A stretch of DNA of 64,000 nucleotides from Oxyruncus cristatus (taxonomy: Eukaryota > Chordata > Aves > Passeriformes > Cotingidae): assembly GCA_013399855.1 (NCBI GenBank), contig VXAY01006938.1, forward strand, positions 410,528 through 474,527. The letters are read 5' to 3'. Positions 47,231 to 61,000 of the stretch are shown one piece after another. Positions within the stretch are counted from its first letter, which is position 1. The number at the start of each line of letters is the position of its first letter. The position numbers and the translations under genes are program-made. The notes under the pieces are model-generated. The model was given only the letters and a program-made list of their open reading frames with translations, was not told the DNA's origin and searched no databases.

Positions 47231-50200
47231 GACCTAGCAGGTGACAGATTCAAAACAAACAGAAAAGAGACACTTCACTTAATGCATCACAAGTCCTTAC
47301 ATTCCTGAACTGACTGTGCACCGCTGAAGAATCACTAGGTACCTTCCCTATTCTTATGCAATAGAACTTGGAAGTTTCCAAAGTTTCACTTGGAAAGTTT
47401 GTATCCTTCGAAATATAAGAACAAGGTCTCTCCTAAGACTTGGAGTTTTAGGGGAAGGATGTTATTCTCATGTCCTAGGAGAAGGTTGCTATTCTCAAGC
47501 CATAACACAAATTAATTTCATTCCTCTCCTTTCCATTTTCTGAGTTTATTTGTTAAAGGCTCTTATCATGTCAGCAAAATTTACAAGGACCTGGAACTGA
47601 ACCACTGTAGCAAGAGCTTCCCAAGAAAACTGGGCATAAATAGATAAGTTTGGTTTCTGTTGAACTTCAAGCAGGAGTCATTTTGGTAAACACAGATCTC
47701 CACAGAGAAAACATCCCTTTTAAGGGAGAACAGTATTAGATTACAGGGTATGTGACACCATTTCTCCACATTCCAATTTTATGTTCACACAAGCTCTTCC
47801 TCACAGATGTGACATTTCGCCTGACACTTACTGCATGTCATGCACTGGCCTGAAGGCAGTAGGTGAAAGTGACATGGCATTTAAAGAAAATGTTCCCGAC
47901 AGCGTTGTCATGATCTGCAATCTCATGGAAATCACAACCGTTTATTTACAGTGGCTTTGTTAAAGATCTGTACCCAGCCCAAGGGCACAAAGCAGTGACC
48001 TAAAGTCTAAAATAGAATTCCACTTGAAATAAAATAAAACAAAGGAAATATGCCACAGTGATAATATTTGAAAGATCTGCTGAGTGGCAAAATAAACAGT
48101 GCCTCTATTTATCTGGCTATCAATCCATGGAGAACATGAAGCAATTTGTCATGCTGGAATGGTGATACTCATGAGCATGTTTGGGATCACTTAACTCAAA
48201 TACATGAAGACTTAGTGGGAAGACACAAGATCAAAACCATCCCTTTTTTGACTTGGTGTTACAGTCAACACTGAGTAAATAATAATATTTCTTTCCTTTT
48301 CCCAGTGGCCATCAGTCTTATTTACCTCAGAAATTCCAGCTATTCTCAATTTTAATTTAATAGTTGAAATAATCTTGTAATGTGCACTAAGAAAGCATTT
48401 TTGATTATTTGCATATTTTTTAAAGTAATTTGCAAATAAGATGGATTTGTTTAAACAACTACATTTTAAAGCATACATGATGTTCTCTAAGTGAGCTGGA
48501 GGGCAGGATGTGTGGATTACAGCCATTTACATTTGTAGATGTGATAAATAGGCTTGGGAACCACATGCAACTGTCCCCATGGTACATTCCGTATGGAGGT
48601 TTGGAGGGCAGAGGAGGAGAGGGTACGTGGCATGGGTTCACACCTGCAGTACCTGCTGAGTGCAGCACACCAGCCACATCCCTGGAGCTCACAGAGTACC
48701 AAGGGCTGTCCCTGTCAGCCTGTTGGAAGAGCAGTACCCAGCAGGCAGAGCAAAGTGCCCATGGAGGTGGGTGCTTCAACTGGCACTCAGGTACACGATA
48801 TGCTCTGACACTCTCCTCTAGTATGTGCCTGATCCCATTGCCAAGTCAGACCTTACTTTCACTCAGGGAAAAGGAGCAAGTCTGAGTTCAAATACTGCCC
48901 AAGGAACACCACAGATGCACCCGTGATACTGGGGAATTTTCTACTTAGTCCTCCTTCTGGGTCATATTTCTGACTGCTTAGTAGACAGGTGTGAAGATGC
49001 TCACTCTTTTGCACCAGCAGAAAGGAAGTAGCCATTGATCTTCCTAATAACTACCTATTCAGGTACATAAAATAAAATCAGAATAACAGGGCTGTTCTTT
49101 CATTTTGTGTATCCTTGTGCTGCCTTTACCATGTGCTTCCACATTTTCAGTAAATGAGGTAGAAGTGCTCCAGACACTCTCCGTCTGCCATGTGCACCAC
49201 TTACCATGTACACCACTGAACATTGAACAGAAATGTTGTGGACAAAGCAATAGATAAAACTCTCAGAGATTCAATGCAGTGCTTAGCAGCAACGAAAAAA
49301 CAAATCCATGATATATAAATAGAAACACTGCTTATAATCTGGCAGAAATAATTTTAGCATGATTTCAAGTGGACAGAAGTATGCAAACATTAACAATATG
49401 CACAGAGATGAATATTCAGGGACTAGTATGAGGGGAAACCATGACTGGAGTAGCATCTGAATATATTTTCTGGGGTTACAGAGAGTGTAATGGAGCAAAT
49501 GGCCTTGCTCTCAGGGGGGAACTGCACAAGGAGTTCCAAAAAGGACTCCATTTTACATCCATGAACAAAAGAAAGAAAATGACCCAGAAACAAAGGATAA
49601 TCTACTTAGCACTGAAATCCTGATGCCATCAACTCTTTCTGCAAATTCAGTGGCCTTTTGATGAAGCCCTTATGTTTCCAGAGCAGGGAAAAGAAGAAGG
49701 AATGACCAGGAGAAATATCCGGAAAGGTGGCTTAGTTATCTGCTTGGAAGATGTAAAGAAATGGCAAGGAATGAGGCCAGAGCAATGACCCTGTTGAATG
49801 TCTTGTCTTCTTTATATAGGTTTCTCATTAGAACCAGATCTCTGATCTGAAACAGTAGGAGTCAGCAGGATAAATGTACTGTAAGAAACACATTTTCATC
49901 CAACAGTTCAAAAGCCTCATTAAAAATGGTAAAGCTTAATCTGTCCGCTGTGGGCTGTAGCAGCAGACAGCATGGGTGGGGCCTCAGTGCAAGTCTTGGC
50001 TGCCTGTTTTTTTAGGGAGCTTGAAAAAAGATATTTATTCTTGGAAGAAAATAGGTCAATTATTTTCTATGGCAACTGGAAAACAAACACACAAACTGGC
50101 AGCAAACATCTATCCCGTTTTTTGGTTGCCTTTTTTTTTTTTCTTTAAAGTCCAAGTAAAAGGTTACTTTGTAATATTCATTGCTAAACTATTTATTCAG

Positions 50201-50283
50201 TTAAATTCCATGTTGGCTTTTTACAGCCTTGCAGTCTGCATGCTGGGAGCTGATGGGATGAGCCCCAAGAACTGCTGTGGAAG
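47231..50283. other. Non-genic stretch
   Basis: No gene or repeat family recognised. A GC-richer segment at about 48580-48890 is open in several frames on both strands but shows no recognisable protein and no clear splice pair. Confidence 0.45.
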
Positions 50284-50314
50284 CTGAGCGTGAGCCTGAG
50301 CCTGAGCCTAAGCC
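50284..50314. repeat. Short tandem repeat, TGAGCC/GAGCCT unit
   Basis: About four copies of the hexamer (ctgagcgtgagcctgagc, then continuing to cctaagcc), imperfect at both ends. Confidence 0.8.
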
Positions 50315-51602
50315 AGACCCAGGCCACTGCTGACAGTGAGTGGGGAGAAATTTCACCTGGATGCTCATGCAGCCAGAAATGTGAATCATGAGCACTGTCT
50401 CACTCCTAGCAGGATTTGTGTGTGCATCATTTGTATATAAATTAAATCTACATCTTAAAAATTGTCAGTACTAGTGGGTTGTTGATGTCAGATGGAAGAT
50501 ACTTATTATGCTCTTCCCTTGTTTCTGCAGAAGCCAGCACCACTTGCTTTCAACACAGCAGCCAGCCTGCAGTTAATTCACCTCTCTTAAGCTTGAGCCA
50601 TTTTTGTTTCTGTAGGTAGCTTCTTCCTTCCACAAGTCAGAGGGCTTCCTCAGAGGGAAAAAAGGAGCCTCCTGACTCCTTTCTAAAGAAAGCTGACTGA
50701 CTTTGTCAGCATCTCTTCTCCCTCTAACAAAGGGGAGCATTAGCCCCTCTGAGACTATTTTGGACTTTTGGTCGTATGTCTCCCTGTCAGTCTCTCTTCC
50801 TCTCTGTTGTCAGTGGATGATGTGCCATGCATTGACTGTGAGAAAAGACAGGTAACATTTACCACTAAGGTCTATACTTGTCAACTGAGTCTCAAATTCT
50901 TGTTTCTTGTATAAACTTGGAGTAACCCTAAAGGATCTGATTTGCGTTATTCACTTAAAACTTAGGAGTCAATTGATGAAGCTTCACAGTAGTACAGCTA
51001 ATGTGGGAAGCCAGCTGATCTTCTTCTTGGGATAACTCAGAGTTATGTCAGTTATTTCAAAACAAAAGGATTGAAATGGTGGACTACAACTGAAGTCTGG
51101 TTTTATAAAATAGGAGCATCTTTGAACACCACAAAAAAGGGGCAGCAGTAGGGGGGTAGTAGGCATAGTACTGAAATATAAAAATATGAAAATTCTTAAA
51201 AATATCTTCACATTCCCCAGAAGCAGAGAAGAAAGCTTGCTACTGCTACTAGCAGCATGTTTTCATCTAATCAGCTGTTAGATCAGGATCTCTTTGGATC
51301 TGCCCAGTTGGGAAGAAAAATTAGTAACATGTTTAATCACATACCTTCTACACAACTTGATTTACAGGAATGTACAAATCCCACTTTGACTGCAGAAAAA
51401 AATTAAACAACCTATGACAGCTTCTTCACTTACCCCTTCAAGACTTTTTCTGCCAGAACCTTAATCCAAGAGTCACCTCTCCAGACTTCCCACAAGCCTA
51501 CAGAGCAGTTCTGTTCAGATTGATGAAGCTGCTTTTCCTCTCTCTTCCAGTGTGTGGTCTCATTCCTCGTATCCCCGAGCCATATCATACACATCACAGA
51601 GG
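50315..51602. other. Non-genic stretch
   Basis: No gene, RNA gene or named repeat recognised. The T-rich stretch near 50129 and other homopolymer runs are the only structure seen. Confidence 0.45.
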
Positions 51603-51638
51603 CACACACACACACACGCACACGCACACAGACACACG

Positions 51639-51681
<43 letters not shown>
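51603..51681. repeat. (CA)n microsatellite with CG core
   Basis: Seventy-nine base pairs of CA dinucleotides interrupted by CACG steps and a central CACGCGCGCG segment, followed by an uninterrupted CA run of about 30 bp. Alternating purine-pyrimidine sequence of this kind, especially with CG steps, is prone to the Z-DNA form. Confidence 0.97.
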
Positions 51682-51685
<4 letters not shown>

Positions 51686-51949
51686 ATGCATTCACACATA
51701 CTTTTCCTAAAACCTCATGCAGTCAAAGCATCTCTGCTCAAGGCACTCAAATTCCTCAGCAGCTTTGTCTTGCCTTTATTTTGTCTTGAGTATCTAAGAA
51801 TGCAGAAAGGGCCAGAAACAGAGCGAGAAAATTCCAGCCTTGATCCAGAGACTGCATTAATAGGGTTCCTCAGCCCTGAAAGTGCGCAGATATGGGGTTT
51901 AGTGCTGGTTTCTTGATTTTTTTTCCCCTCATCCAACAAAAAAAAGACT

Positions 51950-52096
51950 CTGGGATTAGTTTAGGTAGTTAAAACTTGGTGCTAATAATGCCAAGATCAC
52001 AGGTTTCAATCCCCTGTATGGGACATTCACTTAACAGTTGGACTTGATGGTCCTCGTGGGTCTCTACCAACTCAGAATATGCTGTGATTTGTGATC
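51950..52096 (+). mobile_element. tRNA-Ile-derived SINE with CR1 tail (TguSINE1-like)
   Basis: The head matches a tRNA-Ile(AAT) gene: 'ttagtttaggtagttaaaac' (box A side), 'ttggtgctaataatgccaag' (anticodon arm with AAT), 'aggtttcaatcccctgtatg' (box B and acceptor side). It joins 'ggacattcacttaacagttg', then the CR1-type tail 'gacttgatggtcctcgtggg', 'ccaactcagaatatgctgtg'. This tRNA-Ile plus CR1-tail design is that of TguSINE1, known from passerine birds. Diverged, with no clear target-site duplication. It is not a functional tRNA gene: the stems carry several mismatches. Confidence 0.85.
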
Positions 52097-55000
52097 TAAT
52101 ATAAATTATATTAAAAGTGCACTGCTTCTTGCACCCTTTGTGGTGTGCAGAAAAAGATTAGTCTTTTATTTGTTTGGTGCTTTAAACAAGGGGAGAGATT
52201 CAACACCTCTCCTTGCTTGCTCTAAGTGACGAGGCACTATTCCTCCCCAAGCTCCCAGCACAGCCCAGCAACTCAGCCCTCTCCTTAGAAACCCAACATG
52301 CGACACGGTAGAAATCCTTTGAGCATATTTTTCAGGGAAGGTCTGTGAAGGGTCATAGGCAGAGAGGCATGAAGAGCTAGGTAACAACAGAGCTACATTC
52401 CCAGACTAGGTTGCTTCTAAAAATGTATGATATCTACATTTAGGTATCTAATTAACTTCTGACCTCTAGGTACTTTTTAGATTAAATATTTTGAGGCACT
52501 AGGTTTACTGGACTTGCTTCTTGAAATTCCTGCCTATATACAACATAGCTAAAGTTTATAGAGTTTGTACAATGCCTTCAGTTCTGGTATTGCTTTTCAG
52601 TCAAAATAGAGCTATTTACTTCAGTGATATTAATCTTTATTTTTTCCATTGAAAATGAGTTAGCATTGAGCCCAGAAGCTGTGAGCCATTGGAGCATAAC
52701 TCTAATAAACTCTTACCCTTGGATAATTTTAATAAGCAAAGATGTCAAAGGGTACTTATGTTTGGAGAGCAAGACTGCTTTCACAGTTTCTCTCCACTGT
52801 AAATACTGCACGAACTTCTATTGACACAACACATTTGTGTTAAAAAATAAACGAGGCATGAAACTTTTTCTCAAACATCTCCTTTACCAAAAAATTCTTG
52901 GGAAGAGGAATTTTGTTAAAATTGTGAGTTTCTGTCTTCTTCTTTCTCATCTCTACCATCAAAGTTTCCATATACCCCTGTTTCTTGTTTTCCACTTGTG
53001 TAACTCTCCAGAACCAATGCTGTTTCCAGAGACAATGCTACACACAAGTTTGTTTAAATTAGAGTTAAGTGGGAAGACAGAAAAATTAGACAACCTAACT
53101 AACTCTTGCAGTTTCCAGTGGCCCATATCCTATTTAAGCCATGACTGCCTTATACTTAGTAGGCATAAATTTCTTGGGCAAGGAAGAAAGCACGAGGGTT
53201 TTTTTCCTTCCTGTCAGTTTTCATTCTGCCATGGGTCCACCACCCTTCCTATTCCCAGAGCAGTAGTTTGGTGGCATCTCTGAGGAGTCTGAGAGAAGAC
53301 AGGGAAAAACATTGTGCCAGAATATGGAAGGAATGGCTGATAGGAAATAGTGGAAGAAAAGAGGAGAGGAGTTAAGCTTTGTCACTACAGCTGGCTAGCA
53401 CAGTCTTGCAGCCCCAGGGATAATCCAGTGTCCCATGTCCTGAGTGTTCCAGAGTGGACTGCATGCTGGTGATGGAGGGGCAAGCCCTGTCCTCCTCCCC
53501 ATTCCTGAATGTCATTTTAGAAGTGTAAAATGGCCATCAAATATGGATAAAATTATGCTTGAGAGAGAATATTTCATATCACAAATGAAAAATCTGGGGG
53601 TTTCACATGTGAAATGTGTATTTTAATGTTCAAAAACACCCCACAACTTCCTAAAGATTCAGAGTACTGGAGAGTTAATTAATTACTCTCCTGACTGAAA
53701 TTCTCCCTGCAGGCTGGTGTGAACAGTTTTAAACATCTACACATACGGTTTTACAACATATGAATTTTTATTCCCAAATACAAAGAAGAACAATGAATGT
53801 GGCTTATTACTCACTTTAGTGAGTAATTACCACACAGCGGTAACAAAAGGCATCTGGGGAAGACAATGCAAGTGACCACTAAGCCTATTTTTGGTCAGTG
53901 TATCTGCAGGATTGAATAAATTGCTCCATTTGGTTTGATTTGCTGGCCTGCCACAGTGCTAAATGGTAGTTTATTCCCAGCAGTTCCTCAATACCTTCTA
54001 AAGCAAAACTGGGATGTGGGATTGGACATTGTGGAGCCAAGTAAAAACCCAGGGCCAAATGCTCTGTGCTGTGTTTGACATTAGTCTCCTCAGGAAGGAA
54101 TCTGCTCTTGTTTCCAAACAACCTGTCAAAAAGAGGCACTGACACTGGGGTTGGGTTTGAGCAAGTTGCTAACTAGTATTTGGAAGTGGAGACAGTGTAG
54201 AGAGGGGAAGGACAGAGTCAAAATTTTGGTGATTCTCAGCTGTCTATCATCCATCAGAAGTGACTTCCTTAAACAGTGTTACAGGGTTATGTTTTACTTG
54301 GCTGAACTGAGCACTCCATCAGGTTTCTATTTGTTTGGATTCCCAGATATTTTGATGAGATGCTAAAAGCCTCAGGAAATTAAAATGAGCGATATTTTTA
54401 GAGCAAGAAACATCTTTTTGTAAGCCCTTCTACCAGCTTCTCCCCCAGCTCCTGAGAGAAGAAACAGGATGTACAGCTATCTGAGAGGGCTGCTGAGGTT
54501 TGGTTGTTTTCTGCATATGAGGGCGTGTACTTGGAGAAACTGGGGACATCAGAGTCTACCCTTTAAAGGAAATAAGATGAAGTTCAATGGATTCATTCAA
54601 TAAAGCAGAGAAAAAAGCCATTTTGCTGTTAAATGGGTCCATATTTATTTTCAGGCTCATGTTTGGAAACTTTGTTTGGAAACTTTTTGCCAACTAGTGC
54701 AGACAGGGTATATTTACAAACAAATGAGGAATTCAACATACAGGAGGAAATGGATAGTAAGAAGTAAAGTTGGAATATTTGAGAAAGCAGTAAATTTAAG
54801 GAAAAGAAAAACAAACTCTGTTAATGGAATATACATAGTTTTTCTTCAGGGAACTGGAGCGTTAACTCATTTACAGATAACACGGTATTTTCAAAAAAAC
54901 TTTCTCTTACATGTGAGAAGAAGATTTGCTGAGAAGAAGATTCATGTCTAATCAATGTCTTGTTTATATTGAACATTCATAACTTTATGAGACTAACATG

Positions 55001-58000
55001 ATGATTTATCAATGGCTCTGAAATACTGTAAACATGTCATCCAGAGCTTCTACGCACACTACATGAGATCTCTAGGATGTGACTAATTGAATTGGTATTT
55101 ACAGTTGTTAAGATCGAAGATATTGTTATTTTTCACATTTCTAGAAGCATTACTAGATGTGGCAAGCAAAGGAAGGACAAATATTAAAGGAAGAACTAGA
55201 AGGATCAAACTTAATTATTACTCACAGTAATTTATTATGAAGTCCTATCAGCCACATGGAAAAATGCACTCCCTCTTAATGTTGTTGATTCTACACCCAG
55301 AAAGAAAATGATAAAATAGCCTTTCTTTTTGTCTTTCTTTTTTTTTTTTCTTTACTTTCTTTTTTTTTTTTTTTAAGGTGGCATCCAAGATTAGTTTCAT
55401 TAGCAACAGGAGACTGAAACCACACAAGAAAATAGCTGAAACATAAGCTTAAAGCATTTTGGAAAAGAAGACAAAATTCCTCAATGTACTTCCTTGTTTA
55501 AGACTGAAAATGGAATAGCTAATTTGTGCCACAAATCTGTTTGTGACAAAGATTTGTGTGGTCTGTTCTCTCAAAATGGTGGAAAACTGCAGTATTAAAT
55601 CAGAGGAACAACTGCTTTTATAATATTTTGTCTGATTTGATCAAAACTTCTTGATGTGTTCAGCACAGGGAAACAAAAAAATAACTGACAAGAGCCAATG
55701 CCATGGAAGGACATGTGATAGCAAGTTGTAACTTGTTAGTGGAATAGGAGACCCTACTGTGTTCTCCTGTTGTAACAGAGAGCTGCAAAGTTTTCATCAC
55801 TTGAATGACTATGTGCTTTAATATGCTGGAGGTGTAAAGCATGTAGTCAGATGTTTCATTTGATAAACGGCCAGTGCATTGCTCATTGCCCATTTCTTTG
55901 GCAGGAAAAATGACAAAGTGTGTGTCACAGGAGAAGTACCAACCCTGATACAGCTATATTCAAACTAGCATCCCTGGAAGTGCTGACAATAAGTAAATTC
56001 ATATGTATTTTGGGTACTTTCTTGTCTTTATCAGTCACCAGGCCCATCATTCACGATGAAAAGACATTCTTAGAAAGTGAAGTAACACAGAACATGTGAG
56101 ACCCAGAGGGCTTTAAAGGAGCCTAGGTGGTCTGCTCACCTTCCCTGCACCACTTACCTCTCTATTTGTTTGTTCATAATGTTGGAGGAAGATTCTGTTT
56201 TCTGGGGACACGACAGAGCAGACATATAGCTAGCACTTACTGAGGGTTCACATGCGAAAGTCTGGAAGGAATGTCTCAGGAAGAAGACAATACATAGCCT
56301 ATGAGAAAGAGACCAACAATGTAGCTGAATGATACACTTGAGCTGAATTTGTTATTTTTTCACTGGGATTACTGACAGATTTAAATGCCCTGCATACATA
56401 TGGTCCCTATGAATTTCTGTAAAACTATCCATACAGAGAGAGGGTTAGCTCTAATGAACTTAAAACTTCACTCCAGTGTTATGATACCTAAATAACCATT
56501 AAAATTCACTCAGAAAACATACTGGTTTGATATTTGATATCAAAACATATTGTTTTGATATTTCTGTCCATGTTATAATCATTCCTACAGTTTTATTCTG
56601 CCTGTGCATATGTAAGATTGAGAGGGCAATAATAAAATGTAGTCTAACAGTGAAAGAGAGACTAATCTTCTACTCTTGTACAATTTCTAATTTCACTTCC
56701 ACATTGATGAAACAGTTATTAGATTAGAGATACTTTACTAAACAGAACTGTAAGAAATTTATGAAGATGACACAAAATAACATTGAGGTTTCATTGTGAT
56801 GGCACCAGACAAAAGGAATAATTTAGTTATCCATAAATTCTGAATTTCATCCCTTCATATCAATACAGGACGAATAATTAGAAGCTGATGTATGATTTTT
56901 TCCCCGCAGGACTTCTATTTCATTCAGCATGATGTATCATTACATTCATCAGTGACTTCTCTAAAAATCTCATTAGATCCTTGCTGGCCTCGAAAGACCT
57001 GAAACTATTGAAAAGAAGCTCATTTTTCCTGATTTTTCACAGCAGCCGCCTGCAAATCCCTTTGTGAGCTGGGCTTCTGAAGCCCAGGGTGGGGTCAAAA
57101 TCTTTGTTGGAGCCTTCAATTTACATCTAATTAAGTCTATGAATAAGCAAACCTCACTTGTTGCCTGCCATAAATGCCATGCTCTTTGAGACTTTCAATT
57201 GTCACAAATTCACTGTTGAAACCAGTGCTGAGCTCTGAATATCATCTTCAATAAAACATACCTCCCAGTATCTACTGGTAGAGTGCATATAGCAGTTTTC
57301 AGCACTCATTATAGCTGCTATTCTCTAAGATCTTGTCAGCACTAACCTTTTCCTGTTGTTGGGGACTCCTTTCTCCTGCATCTTTACTTCTTTGATAATA
57401 GAGCAGCAGTGCTAGAATTATTTATATTAGGATTTTATACTCATGTGTGAAATAAGGTAAACATGCCACTCATTTATATGCAAATTTAGAGACAAAGTTG
57501 ATATTATACTTCTTCCATTCTTGCTCCTGATTGGAAATCTAATTGTAAGGATTCAGCACTAATAAAATTAGTACAATTATCAGTCCTTTCAATTCTTAAT
57601 TTTTTAATCAGTCCTGCAATAGCTGTTGTTCCCTCAGATTCTCAACTGCTACAATAAGGTTACTTAACGACTGCAGGTGCTTTCGTTATAGAGAAAAAAG
57701 TGATGAAAAGATCACACATTTCAGTTTTGAGGGGAAAATTTTTAAATGTAGATTTAAAATGCTGACAGCAAGAAACATTTAAAGAGAACCAGAAATTCAC
57801 TAATAATTTTGGATTATAATTTTATTTAAAAGCCAGTCTCAGTTTTGGGGGATCTGCCTCACATTTTATAAGAATGTTTGATACATGACTTTTTATTGTG
57901 GAACATAAAGCACTATAAAGCATAAGAGAAAAAATAATTGAAAGACAGCAGCAAAAAGAACTTGAAAATGTTACTGCAAGTTAGGAAAAGAATTCATCCT

Positions 58001-61000
58001 AGAGGAACAGGGCAAAAAAAACCCTTTTATCACATGACTAGGAAGTAAGATCTGGATTGCTGTAATGTCTACTGTGGGCTCACACTGGTTCAGTCCCAAA
58101 TGAACTCTTTTGTGCAACTATATGGGACAGGAGCTACAGTTCTGGTAGGCAGCAGATTTTGAAAGTGGCAAGCAGAGTTTTGCTCTCTGCTCTTGAATTT
58201 ATCATACTTTCATTCTATTCAACATCACCAAGCAAAATGATGAATGACAGCTACTTAGATCCTACACTTAACTTTCTGTCATAAAGCTGATGACAGTGTA
58301 AGTAGAGTCACCTTGTGAGATATTAGACACCCACAGATCCCTTATTGAATTATCTGATTTTTTCCTGATCCCTAATTTGCCATCCAGCCAAGAACTGATT
58401 TTGCATCTTAGTGCTGTCAGACAAGAACATGATGATGACCTCATGTTCTTTAATCTTGTCATTGACTATACCAGGTGATATCAGAATCTTGTGGATACTT
58501 TTATAAGTCCTAAGAGCTCAAATATTCTTAAGATATCTGCTTTCTGACTGTGTCAGCAGATGAAATACAATGAAAGACTGAGAGAAGAAATCTCTAGTTT
58601 GTACAGTCACCTAGTCAAAACTGATTTTTTTATAATCTGAGACAATATCACCTTTCTGAAAGAAAAATCTTTAAGGATTATCACAGTTAATCTTTGGGCA
58701 GCACTTTTGGAAGCATAGGGACTGCACCCATACATGCCTCTGCAACTGAAGGGGTTAAGTCAAGGCCCTCTTTCCAGAAGATCCCTGGAATTCAATAGCA
58801 AGAGGCTCCATGAAGAAACCAGGTTAATAACCCAAAATCCAAAGAAAAAGAGGTGATCTGGAGGGATCTAATCTGGCATGATTGTGACAGAAGAAGCAAC
58901 TTTACAGAGACACAGTCCAAAGCCAAGATTAATCAGTAGAAGGAATATTTATCTGACCCAAATGGCAAATCAATTAGATTGGACTGACGTACTGTAACAT
59001 AGATGCATAATTATCATGTTGTCTAAAAAAAGGAAAGAAAACTGCAAGAAACATCAACTTTTCTCATAGAGAAAATTATAAAAAATCCCCAAGCCTGGCA
59101 TTGCCCCTACGAAACCTTACTAACCTTCTGTGTACTCTCAGCTCTGATGATGTTCATGCAAAGTCAACAGTGGGGCTGGCAGCTGCATTACCCCCCTTTC
59201 TGAACTGGCATTTTCAAGCATGCATAGCAACACAGTTCTCTTTCTTCATGTATTGCACATGATAGAATTAGAACTAGTTAACTCTTAGCCAGTGTATTTA
59301 TTTCATAAGTTCCTCACTCTGTAATACCCCATGATAGTCAGGGAATGTCCTCTTTGATATGCATTTATTGATGTCTCTCAGAAACATGGTGCTATTTGTA
59401 TGGCAAAGTCAGAGCATCAGTGGGAAGGGCATGGACCTTTCTTCTGAGCAATTTCTCTTTTCTGCAGCCTCACAGACAGAACTTGTCAAAGGCTGTTGCC
59501 AGAGCAACTGAAAGCTCTCACAAAATAGCATCTTGATATGACACAGCTGTGCCCTTGGAAGACAGAAAAGCAAATCTATTTAAATGGCTAGTGTTGAAGT
59601 AACTGGTTATGAAAATGCCACACTATGATAAACAGTAGTAAGAAATGACAGTTTGATGGGTGGTGGGATCACCTCTTGTAATGCTGCTTTCCTGATAAAT
59701 AGAAAAATAATCTACAAGATAGTGCTTATGAGGAAGCTTTTAGGATAAATTCAGCCCTTTTCTCCATGGGTGAAAAAAGCTCTTGATATTGTAAGCCTAA
59801 TGACTCAACTATGGGACAAGTTCAAAGGACTGGTTGAAAAGCATCATGATATCCTCATCAGTTCCCTAGGCATTTGTCCAGGGAGCAAGAAGGGGCAAGA
59901 AACCTAGCTGTGCAGAGCCTGAAGAACAGCAAGAGAAAAGAGGATTTTGGGTCTTGAGGTTCAAGACTACGAGTCTGCTTTACTGCTTTTACATAGATGC
60001 TAAAAATAACACTTCCATGCAGGTTTCTTTTCCTGTTTGACTTAGCATACAGAGCAGCTCTTCAGGAGGAGCAATCTCCCTTCAGTCTTTAGCAACAGAA
60101 GATGCATTTAGGCTTATCAGATCTTTTTAGAAGTGACTGTAGACTATCTGAAAACAGAGAGTCCCTTATTCATAATAAATAAATGCTTCACCTAGTCACT
60201 GAATTATTTATTCTGTCTCTTCGTTTTGTTTTTGGTGAAGATATTAAGAGAAGGTAAGAGAGAAAGAACATATATAAGCTGAGTTATAGCATATACAACA
60301 AGTTAAGTGGCATTGAGTTATTTAAGCAAGCTATTTCCATCCTCAGATCACACAGCTTCCCCATATTTCATATGCTGCAAGGCACGTGAAGGTATACAGG
60401 CAGCTACTGCCACTCGATACTTTAATACATTACACTCAGAAAAATGGAGTCATACTGGAAAGTGGCTGTGACCGAAGACAATTTCCAGGGCAGCAAACGT
60501 AATTTCTCAGGTTTCTTGGAGTTGGAAACAGTAATAAAGAAAAGCTGTTTTGCTTACAAATGTCACTGACACCTATAGCCTCCTTCAGCTCTGATATGGA
60601 AGAAAATGAAGGAAAGACTGGTAGGATTAGAAGGTGAAAATTGACTTTTGCATTTATTGTTCTCATTATTGGACCGGCCCTGTTGATTTTAGTGACCCTA
60701 ATAATTTATTTAATTCCATGCCTGAAGATTTTGCTGCATTAGGCTGACAATGTTTGATATTTTGCAGAATCAATTTCAGAGCTCTCTCACAAGTGTATTG
60801 CTCTTCAGAAGATGTAACCGGCATGATACTTCCTTCAGATTAGTTCAGCTTTGGTTATGTTTCAAAGTCTCCTGACACCAGCAGCCACGACAGTAATGTC
60901 ATCTGAAGAAAAGTCTACTCTTTTACTACTAAATCATTTACTCTTTATAGGAATAGCTGTAGGGGTTTTTTTAAAAGAGTTAAGACTATATTATGCTATC

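Noticed and set aside
51950..52022. Possible functional tRNA-Ile gene
   Set aside because: The arms have several mismatches and the sequence continues into a CR1-type tail, so it is a SINE head.
52837..53283. 148-codon plus-strand frame
   Set aside because: No motif, no splice context; roughly one frame of this length is expected by chance at this base composition.
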